Part shown: one piece after another, positions 16,672-24,127 of the stretch | Numbering within the stretch: position 1 is the stretch's first letter | How the letters are laid out: the number at the start of each line of letters is the position of its first letter | NCBI GenBank assembly: GCA_903831255.1 | Contig: CAIKWZ010000001.1 | Location: 1-64,000, forward strand | DNA: 64,000 nt | Reading direction: 5' to 3' | Source: an uncultured Alphaproteobacteria bacterium | GTDB taxonomy: Bacteria > Pseudomonadota > Alphaproteobacteria > Caulobacterales > Hyphomonadaceae | Program-made: the position numbers and the translations under genes | Notes under the pieces: model-generated | The model's input: only the letters and a program-made list of their open reading frames with translations | What the model was told of the DNA's origin: nothing | Database searches by the model: none

Positions 16672-18363
16672 ATGTCCAGCCAGCCCGTTTCCGGTGCGTT
16701 CGCCCGGAGCGCCATTCTCCTCGCGGGACTGCAGGCCGGCGTGCTCTGGCTATGCCACCACGCGCTCGAGAAAGATCCGTGGCCGGAGATAGACCGCAGC
16801 GTCTTTGGCACAATCTATCTGGTCTTCGTGTTTGTCCCTTTAACTCTGCTCCTTCTATGGCCTCATCGCACCCGGGTGACGCTCTGGGTCAGCGCAGGGG
16901 CGATCGGGCTGTTCCTGGTGGGGGCTGGGTGGCGCGCCTTCAGTGGCGGGTCGCCGGGTCTTGAGACCGGCCCTATCGAGGATGACAGGGTTCTCAACTT
17001 TCTCGCCGCCTGGATACCGGCGTGGGTCATTTTGGTTCCGTTTCTTCGCGCCTGCCTGGAGAGCGGGAGATGGAACGCCCCCTATCCGGTTCTGTTCCGA
17101 AGTGCGTGGCGCACGTGTCTGACCCTCCTTGAGGCGCTTCTGTTCACGGGAGTGTTCTGGTTGCTCATCCTTCTTTGCGGGATGCTGTTCCAGACCCTCG
17201 GAATCGAGAGTGTCAGGACCGTCATCAACGATCCGCGCTTCATTTATCCCGCATGGACCCTCGCATTCGCCACAGCGACCCAGATCATCGGCGCCAGCGA
17301 CCGTTTCATCGATGGCGTCCTCGATCAGCTTTTCGGACTCCTGAAATGGCTCCTCCCTTTAGCCGCCCTGATCGTCACAGCCTTCACGCTTGTCCTGATC
17401 CCAAAGCTTCCCACTCTGCTGAATAGCGGTGAGCGCGTGATCGACAGCTGGGTCCTCATTGCCCTCATCGCCATGACGCTGCTGCTGTTCAACGCGGCGC
17501 TTCGGGAAGGCGAGCGAGATCCTGGTTATGGGCCGTGGCTCAAGCGCGCGCTGCGCCTCGCTCCGCCTCTGCTGGTGATTGTCGCTGTCACGGCGTTCTA
17601 CTCGCTCAGTGTCCGCGTAACCGATCTGGGGCTGACCCCGCCCCGCTTCTGGGGCCTTTTTGTCGCGACTTTCGCACTGATCTATTCGCTAGGCTATGCG
17701 TGGGCGAGCCTGAAAGAAAGCCCCTGGATGGACGGGGTGCGAAGGATCAATCCCCTCGTGTCGCTGCTGGCCGCAACAAGCCTTCTCCTGAGCCTGACGC
17801 CTGTGGCGGATCCGCTACGCCTGAGTATCGCCAGTCAGCTCGAACGGGCGACGCGCTCGTCCTCGCCCGAAACCGTCGACGGCGCGCTCAGATTTCTTCG
17901 TTTCAGTGCAGGCGCGCCGGGTCGGGACGCCCTCGATACACTCGTTCAGGGTACGGCGCGCGGGATTGCTCCGGAGCAACTTGAGGCTCTCCGGCAGGAA
18001 GCCGAACGGATTGCAGCGCTAGAGACCGATCAGAGGGACCCGGTTGCTGAGCCCGAGGCGACGCCTGCGCGCTACCGGGCATGGAAAGAGCGGATGCGGA
18101 TCATCCCTCAGGACGCCGAGATCGATCCTTCCCTCGAAGCGGCGATCTCTGAGGCGTTCATGCTGTCCGCATCGATGCTGGACCCACCCGAGCCAGCCTC
18201 GGCTCCACAGCTTGTGTTTGTAGACCTTGATGGGGACGACGTCGCCGAGGCCCTTCTTCTGACCGGATCTCTGCAGGGTGAACCGAGGCATCTGCGGGAC
18301 TACACAATCTTTCGGCTTGCTGACGGCGTCTGGACGCGCTGGTCCTCCGGCCCGTGGCTGTGA
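16672..18363 (+). CDS. DUF4153 domain inner-membrane protein
   Basis: About 563 residues from the ATG at 16672, preceded by GGGAG; the frame opens earlier at 16585. The first 390 residues hold around ten to twelve membrane segments typical of DUF4153 (LLFTGVFWLLILLCGMLFQT, IYPAWTLAFATATQIIG, SPWMDGVRRINPLVSLLAAT). A soluble C-terminal part of about 170 residues follows, rich in acidic residues and ending LVFVDLDGDDVAEALLLTGS, which reads like an FG-GAP/VCBS-type stretch. The function is unknown. It is monocistronic, convergent with the MFS gene downstream. Confidence 0.85.
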   Translation: MSSQPVSGAFARSAILLAGLQAGVLWLCHHALEKDPWPEIDRSVFGTIYLVFVFVPLTLLLLWPHRTRVTLWVSAGAIGLFLVGAGWRAFSGGSPGLETGPIEDDRVLNFLAAWIPAWVILVPFLRACLESGRWNAPYPVLFRSAWRTCLTLLEALLFTGVFWLLILLCGMLFQTLGIESVRTVINDPRFIYPAWTLAFATATQIIGASDRFIDGVLDQLFGLLKWLLPLAALIVTAFTLVLIPKLPTLLNSGERVIDSWVLIALIAMTLLLFNAALREGERDPGYGPWLKRALRLAPPLLVIVAVTAFYSLSVRVTDLGLTPPRFWGLFVATFALIYSLGYAWASLKESPWMDGVRRINPLVSLLAATSLLLSLTPVADPLRLSIASQLERATRSSSPETVDGALRFLRFSAGAPGRDALDTLVQGTARGIAPEQLEALRQEAERIAALETDQRDPVAEPEATPARYRAWKERMRIIPQDAEIDPSLEAAISEAFMLSASMLDPPEPASAPQLVFVDLDGDDVAEALLLTGSLQGEPRHLRDYTIFRLADGVWTRWSSGPWL

Positions 18364-18750
18364 GAGCGTAAGTCGAAGGCGGTCAAAGTCCACTCGGTAT
18401 CTGGCATGGGTCTAGTCCGTACCCGCAACGATTAGGTTGGCGCGAGCACCAGGCGGGCCTGGATTGCTGGCAATCTACCTGCGACGCCCGCCACGCGCCG
18501 GACAGGCTGAGGGCGCTTGATTATAACCGGATGTCGGTCCAGTGGCCTGGCCGCAGTGACGCTTTAAATTTTAGCATACACAGCGGCGTCGAGGCTGCAG
18601 GGCCGGACGGCCCTGAGACCGCCCCGTCCTGACCTGAGGAATAACGCTCTAGCCCGGGATCGAGACTCCGGGATCTGTCATCAGTTCACAGCCAGTCGCA
18701 ATTGGGGCCCGGAAACACACCTGGGTCCGAACAGCAGACTTGCGTTCCTT
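18364..18750. other. Convergent gap with stem-loop
   Basis: Between two convergent genes. CAGGGCC (18598-18604) and GGCCCTG (18609-18615) form a perfect hairpin with a four-base loop, a likely two-way terminator without T-run. No gene seen on either strand. Confidence 0.45.
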
Positions 18751-20088
18751 TTACGCCGCTTCGCCCGCCTCATACCGACGCAAGGCCTCCCGATCCGCCG
18801 AAAAACGACGAGCCGCCACGTAAAACGCCGGAATGGAAAGCAGGGAGAGCCCGGTCAGGACCAGCATCATGTCGGTGATCGGTCGCTCACGTCCGGCGGC
18901 CGCAAAAGCATCGACCATGAAACCGCCGACCGTCGTCGCAAGGCCTATGCCAAGGACGTTGATGCCCATGATGAACACCGCCACGGCGGAGGCCCGGACC
19001 CTCACCGGCGCCAGCTCCTGAATGGTCGAGAGGGCGCCTCCGTACATCACCGCCAGCTGGAAGATCCCAGCGCTGATGCCCAACCAGAAAATCAGACCCT
19101 CGCCATCTGTCATCCGATAGAGAAAGCCAAGAGGGGCAAAGGCGATGAGGACGATCACGGTCAGCATCGATCGCCCCTGCCCCGTCGTCTTCAGCCACCA
19201 GTCGCCGAGAAGTCCGCCGAGGATGTTTCCCGCCACGCCAACCGTCGCGTATATCAGCGCAACCTTCAGAAAGAGCGGACCGATCTCAAGACCCAGCTCT
19301 TCCTTCCACCAGATACTGTCGAACTGTGACGCCCCGACGGAGAGATGAACGCCGATCCCGCCCACGATGGTCAGGAGGAGAGCCGGAGACCGGCGGAGCG
19401 CGCCCAGCACTTCGGGGAGCAGGGAAATCATGGTCCCGACTGCCTTGAAGGCCCCCTTTCCTGCATGCGGAGACGACGGACGCGTCTCGGGCGTGAAGGC
19501 CAGCCAGATCGCCAGCAATAGGCCGATGCCGCCGATCAGCAGGAAACAGTTGCGCCACCCGATGAGCGGCCCGAGGATGGCTGCGATGAGAAAAGCGAGG
19601 CCTGCCCCCAAAGGGACGCCTGAGTAGTAAACTCCCGAGACAAAGCCGAGCTGACGGGCTGGAAAACGGTCGGACAGCATGGAGAGCGCGGTCGGGGTCA
19701 GAGTTGACTCTCCCACGCCGATCAGAACCCGGGGAACAGCAAGCCCGACGAAGGACTTGGCGAGCCCGGATGCGGCGGTGAGAAGGCTCCACATGCCGAC
19801 CCCGAGAGCCGCGAAGCGGGGCCGGTGCACGACGTCGGCGATGAGACCCATGAACGGACTGAAAAGACCGTAGAGAAGCGTGAACATAATCCCTGTGAGG
19901 AGGCCAAACTGACCGTTCGAGAGACCCAGATCGGCTTTGATCTCGTTGCCGAAGGTCGGCAGAAGCTGACGGTCCAGGATATTCAGGACGTTCAGGAACA
20001 TCATGAACGCCAGAAATCCGTAGGCGCCGCTCGACGCCTTCCGGTCATCCGAGATCCCAGACCCACCTTTGTCAGAGCCCGTCGTCAT
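18751..20088 (-). CDS. Spinster-type MFS transporter
   Basis: About 445 residues with twelve predicted membrane helices. The ATG at 20088 has a strong GGGAGAG site, so I prefer it over the ATG at 20133. FLNVLNILDRQLLPTFGNEI in helix 1, LSNGQFGLLTGIMFTLLYGL and VGESTLTPTALSMLSDRFP are typical of the bacterial spinster-like major facilitators that export or import organic acids and lipids. It lies 140 bases after the CoA-ligase gene on the same strand and probably shares its transcript, so an aromatic or fatty acid substrate is a reasonable guess. No regulator adjoins it. Confidence 0.88.
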   Translation of the reverse strand: MTTGSDKGGSGISDDRKASSGAYGFLAFMMFLNVLNILDRQLLPTFGNEIKADLGLSNGQFGLLTGIMFTLLYGLFSPFMGLIADVVHRPRFAALGVGMWSLLTAASGLAKSFVGLAVPRVLIGVGESTLTPTALSMLSDRFPARQLGFVSGVYYSGVPLGAGLAFLIAAILGPLIGWRNCFLLIGGIGLLLAIWLAFTPETRPSSPHAGKGAFKAVGTMISLLPEVLGALRRSPALLLTIVGGIGVHLSVGASQFDSIWWKEELGLEIGPLFLKVALIYATVGVAGNILGGLLGDWWLKTTGQGRSMLTVIVLIAFAPLGFLYRMTDGEGLIFWLGISAGIFQLAVMYGGALSTIQELAPVRVRASAVAVFIMGINVLGIGLATTVGGFMVDAFAAAGRERPITDMMLVLTGLSLLSIPAFYVAARRFSADREALRRYEAGEAA

Positions 20089-20228
20089 GGCGTCTCTCCC
20101 TGAACCCGCGTCTTTTTCTTCACGCTGATCCATTATGACCGGATCGTCCAGACAATTCAGCGCGACCGCCGCCTTGCCGTAGCTCCCCCTCAGGGCGGGT
20201 CTCGAACGCCTCGAAGAGCCACCCTGAA

Positions 20229-21845
20229 CTAGGTGATCCGAGGCGCATCTGCGCCTACAAATCGCGTCCTGAGCTCCCGCTTGAGAACCTTGCCTGTCGC
20301 GTTGCGGGGAAGCGCCTCAATCACGGCGACATCATGGGGAACCTTGAACCGCGCCAGCTTCTGAGCGCAGTGATCGAGAACCTTTCCTCGATCGAGGTCG
20401 ACGCCGGGCTTCAGGACAAGCACCGCCAGACCCACCTCGCCCCAGCGCTCGCTTGGCACGCCGATGACAGCGGCTTCTGCGATTTCGGGAAGCTGATAGA
20501 GGACGTTCTCAATCTCTGCCGGATAGACATTCTCTCCCCCGGAAATGTACATGTCCTTCCACCGGTCCACGATGAAGACAAAACCTTCCTCATCCGCCCG
20601 GGCCGCATCTCCGGTCTTCAGCCAGCGCCCGTCGAACGCGGCCGCCGTCGCCTCGGGCTTGTTCCAGTAACCCGGCGTGATGTGCGGACCCGCGACACGG
20701 AGCTCGCCGATCTCTCCGGGTCCGCACTCGCGTCCATCTTCATTGACGATCTTCATCTCGGTGTGAAGAAGCGCCTTTCCCGCCGATCCCAGCTTTCGAA
20801 GCGCATCGGAGGGATCCAGAAAGATGCAGGCCGGACTGGTCTCGGTCATCCCGAAGCCCTGCATCAGAATGACGCCTCGCGCCGCCCAGGCCTCAAGAAT
20901 GGCGAGCGCACAGGGCGCGCCTCCAACCCCGGCGTTCCTCAGACGCGACAGGTCGGTCCGCCCAAACTCTGGATGCTGCATCATGAACTGATAGGGAGCC
21001 GGAACCGCGAAGACATGCGTGATGCCGTGGGCGGGATCCCCGATTATCCGCAGCGTCTCGCCGGGGTCAAAGGTGCGCATAATCACGACTGTACCGCCTG
21101 CATGCAGGGTCGGATTGCAGTAACAGTTCAGCCCGCCCGTGTGAAACAATGGGAGGACGTTGAGATGCACCGTATCGAGCCCCACCCTGGCCGGGATACC
21201 GAGATTGACCGCATTCCAGAAGTTCATTCCATGAGTGATCATCGCGCCCTTGGGATGCCCGGTCGTGCCTGACGTATACATGATCGTCACGACGTCATCG
21301 TGGGTAAGGTCCTCCCGCGAGCAGGACACCCCGAGATATGATCTCAACGCCGTCTCGTAAGGATTGTCCGCGTTCAGCGGGTCAATCATCAAAAGGGCTC
21401 TGATCCGTCCCCCTGCGGCGAGGCTTTCGGCCGTCTCCCGGAACGCCACGTCGTGGACCAGAAGGCTCGGAGCGCTGTCCTGGAGGATATAGTCCAGCTC
21501 CGTTTCCGTCAGGCGCCAGTTGAGAAGCACGCAGATCGCGCCAGTCCGCATGCAAGCGAACTGAATGTCGAAATATTCGACGCCGTTATGAGCCAGAACC
21601 GCCACGCGATCGCCCCTTCCGATCCCGCGGGACTGCAGATAGGCGGCCATGGCCTCGATACGCTGGTCGAGCTCGGCATAGGTGAAGCGCCTGCCCGTCG
21701 CGAGCTCCCGCACCGCCTCCCGCCCGCCGCGCTGGAGGGCATGATGGGCGATCCAGTCATAGACCCGGACCGGTCCGTGTCCGACCGGACGAGAGGAGGT
21801 CATACGCGCCAGCTCTGACGGATCCGCGCTGAACTCTGACGCCAT
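20229..21845 (-). CDS. Acyl-CoA ligase (AMP-forming)
   Basis: About 538 residues from the ATG at 21845, which has GGGAGG upstream; the frame opens earlier. It activates a carboxylic acid to acyl-AMP and then acyl-CoA in the cytoplasm. The P-loop-like motif IMYTSGTTGHPKGAM lies near residue 165, GFGMTETSP near 310, and the hinge with FIVDRWKDMYISGGENVYP near 420. The C-terminal lysine lies in LPRNATGKVLKRELR. The substrate cannot be read from sequence. Its head-to-head position with kynU-kynB makes anthranilate or another aryl acid worth testing, but many relatives act on fatty acids. Confidence 0.9.
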   Translation of the reverse strand: MASEFSADPSELARMTSSRPVGHGPVRVYDWIAHHALQRGGREAVRELATGRRFTYAELDQRIEAMAAYLQSRGIGRGDRVAVLAHNGVEYFDIQFACMRTGAICVLLNWRLTETELDYILQDSAPSLLVHDVAFRETAESLAAGGRIRALLMIDPLNADNPYETALRSYLGVSCSREDLTHDDVVTIMYTSGTTGHPKGAMITHGMNFWNAVNLGIPARVGLDTVHLNVLPLFHTGGLNCYCNPTLHAGGTVVIMRTFDPGETLRIIGDPAHGITHVFAVPAPYQFMMQHPEFGRTDLSRLRNAGVGGAPCALAILEAWAARGVILMQGFGMTETSPACIFLDPSDALRKLGSAGKALLHTEMKIVNEDGRECGPGEIGELRVAGPHITPGYWNKPEATAAAFDGRWLKTGDAARADEEGFVFIVDRWKDMYISGGENVYPAEIENVLYQLPEIAEAAVIGVPSERWGEVGLAVLVLKPGVDLDRGKVLDHCAQKLARFKVPHDVAVIEALPRNATGKVLKRELRTRFVGADAPRIT

Positions 21846-21993
21846 GACGTCCTCCCGTGACGAAAACAGCCTTCCAGCCGCCGGATATCTCTGTTGAAAC
21901 TTCAGGACCTGCCAACATCCGACGACATCACAGTCTGGCGCAACCGGCCAGTCCCGTCCTACCCTGCCTCTCAACATCGAGGATCGAGCGAGT

Positions 21994-23247
21994 ATGACGA
22001 AGCCAGACGCCTGGGGCGAGAGCCTTGCCGAGTGCCGGAGGCTGGACCGGGAGGATCTTCTCACGCCCCTGTCCCGTCAGTTCCTGATTGCCCGAACCCT
22101 TATCTACCTCGATGGCCATTCCCTCGGCCCGCTGACGCGATCGGCGTCAGCGGCGGTCCAGAGAACCGTGCGCGGTGAATGGGGGCCGATGATCATCGGC
22201 GGCTGGAACGAGGCGGACTGGATCGGCCTTCCGGCGCGCACGGCGGCGCGCATCGCGCCCCTGATCGGGGCTACGCCCGAAGAGACAGCCTGCGCCGATT
22301 CTGTTTCGGTCAATCTGTTCAAGCTTGCCGCCGGCGCCCTGGCGCTGAGGCCGGAACGAGGGACCATCCTCATGGTCGAAGGCGAGTTTCCAACGGATGG
22401 GTACATTCTCCAGGGACTTGCTCGCCTGCGTCCAGACATTCGGCTGAAGACCGTTCCCGCCCCTGAGCTGACACAGGCTCTCGACAGCGATACGGCCCTG
22501 CTGGTGTCCAGTCATGCCGATTACCGGACCGGCGCGCTCGCCGACCTTCGCGGCCTCTCCCAAGCGGCTGCAGCCGTCGGAGCGCTCAGCCTGTGGGACC
22601 TCAGCCATACGACCGGCCTTGCAGCGATCGATCTCAACGAGGCGGGCGCGGACATGGCCGTCGGATGCGGCTACAAGTATCTTTGCGGCGGCCCGGGCGC
22701 GCCGGCCTTCGCGTTTCTCGCGCGGCGACACCATGCAGGCTTTCTCAATCCGATCGCCGGCTGGATGGGTCACGCCAGACCCTTCGACTTCGAGGCGAAC
22801 TACGCTCCAGCTACAGGCGCTGATCGCCTCATGGCCGGCACGCCGCCCATTTTGTCCATGGCGGCCCTCAACGCCGCGCTCGATCTCTTCGACGGCGTGG
22901 CGCCGCAGGCTCTTCTTGCGCGTTCCCGGGCCCTGTCCAGCCTTTTTGAACGCCTTACGGCCCCTATGGCGAAAGCGCACGGGTTTACTCTGGTCTCGCC
23001 CGCAGACCCCGAGCGGCGCGGCGGACATCTCGCCTACACGCATCCGGAGGGCTATCCGATCATGCAGGCCCTCATCGCCGCCGGAGTGGTCGGCGATTTC
23101 CGGGCTCCGGATCTCATCCGCTTCGGCTTCTCCCCCCTGGTCGTCAGCCGCTCTCAGGTCTGGACTGCGGCGAAGACTTTCGCTTCGGTCATGGAGAACG
23201 GGTTATGGCGAGACCCGGCCTTTTCGCAGAGACAGAAAGTGACATGA
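21994..23247 (+). CDS. kynU: Kynureninase
   Basis: 417 residues, normal length. It is a PLP enzyme that cleaves kynurenine to anthranilate and alanine. The fold-type I features are clear: LIYLDGHSLGPL near 37-48, WNEADWIGLP near 71-80, WDLSHTTGLAAID at 201-213 (Asp and His contacting PLP) and the lysine of GCGYKYLCGGPGAPAF (Lys228) that forms the Schiff base. AGTPPILSMAALNAALDLFD is also family-typical. The next gene starts within its stop codon (ATGA), so it forms a two-gene operon with kynB. Tryptophan 2,3-dioxygenase is not in the window. Confidence 0.95.
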   Translation: MTKPDAWGESLAECRRLDREDLLTPLSRQFLIARTLIYLDGHSLGPLTRSASAAVQRTVRGEWGPMIIGGWNEADWIGLPARTAARIAPLIGATPEETACADSVSVNLFKLAAGALALRPERGTILMVEGEFPTDGYILQGLARLRPDIRLKTVPAPELTQALDSDTALLVSSHADYRTGALADLRGLSQAAAAVGALSLWDLSHTTGLAAIDLNEAGADMAVGCGYKYLCGGPGAPAFAFLARRHHAGFLNPIAGWMGHARPFDFEANYAPATGADRLMAGTPPILSMAALNAALDLFDGVAPQALLARSRALSSLFERLTAPMAKAHGFTLVSPADPERRGGHLAYTHPEGYPIMQALIAAGVVGDFRAPDLIRFGFSPLVVSRSQVWTAAKTFASVMENGLWRDPAFSQRQKVT

Positions 23248-23924
23248 CCCGTTCTCCCTCACCTACCCATGGCAAGGCGGGCTTCCGCGACGAATCCGGC
23301 CGACGGATCCGGGATATCTCCCAGCCTCTTGGAGACAAACTTCCTGTCTGGCCGGGGGACACGCCCTTCGGGCTCGAACGAACCTGGGTTCTGTCGGACG
23401 ACTGTCCGGTGAACGTCAGTCGTCTGACCCTCTCGACCCACTCCGGCGCCCATGCGGACGCCCCCCTCCACTATGATGCGGCGGGAGCGGCGATCGCAGA
23501 TGTCGACATCGTCCCCTATCTGGGACCCGCCCAGCTGATCTCGGCGCTCTCCGGGCCTGACCGGATTGGGACCGATGAGGTGACGCCGTATCTGAAACCG
23601 GGCGTGCGACGCGTTATTCTGAGGACCTTTAAGACCTTTCCTCGCACTCACTGGCCGAGCCGCTTTCGGACACCCTCGCCCGCGCTTATGGACGCGCTTG
23701 GCGCGGCGGGGGTGCGACTGATCGGCATCGACGCTCCCTCGCTGGATCCGGAAGATGCGAAGGACCTGCTCAGCCATCAGGTCCTTGGACGCTGGGGCAT
23801 GGCGGTCCTTGAAGGCCTCGTGCTGGACGGGGTCCCAGACGGTCTTTATGAGCTGATCGCGCCTCCGCTCCGGATCACCGGCGCCGACGCCTCCCCTGTC
23901 CGCGCCCTCCTGCGGGACCTCTGA
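23244..23924 (+). CDS. kynB: Kynurenine formamidase (cyclase family)
   Basis: 226 residues from the ATG at 23244, which overlaps the kynU stop; a frame opens earlier at 23205. It hydrolyses N-formylkynurenine to kynurenine, the step before kynureninase. The metal-binding motif of the cyclase family is intact: STHSGAHADAPLHY, with His66, His70, Asp72 and His76. DISQPLGDKLPVWPGDTPF near 24-42 and LIGIDAPSLDPEDAKDL are typical of KynB. Translational coupling with kynU supports the substrate assignment over other cyclases. Confidence 0.93.
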   Translation: MTRSPSPTHGKAGFRDESGRRIRDISQPLGDKLPVWPGDTPFGLERTWVLSDDCPVNVSRLTLSTHSGAHADAPLHYDAAGAAIADVDIVPYLGPAQLISALSGPDRIGTDEVTPYLKPGVRRVILRTFKTFPRTHWPSRFRTPSPALMDALGAAGVRLIGIDAPSLDPEDAKDLLSHQVLGRWGMAVLEGLVLDGVPDGLYELIAPPLRITGADASPVRALLRDL

Positions 23925-24127
23925 TCCGGAACGAGATGTTGAGGTTGTCCTCTGAGGACACCCCCGTTTTGATCCCGGACATCCCTCTTCAGGGCTGTTG
24001 TCTGGTTCCTGATCTGCATCTGCAGAGGGATCGAGACGGCGGAAGAGGGTGTCGACGACAGCCCCTTGCGCTTTACCAAAGGGTAGCCAGATGGCATCAA
24101 CACGCCATCCCGGCTCGAGGAGAGATC

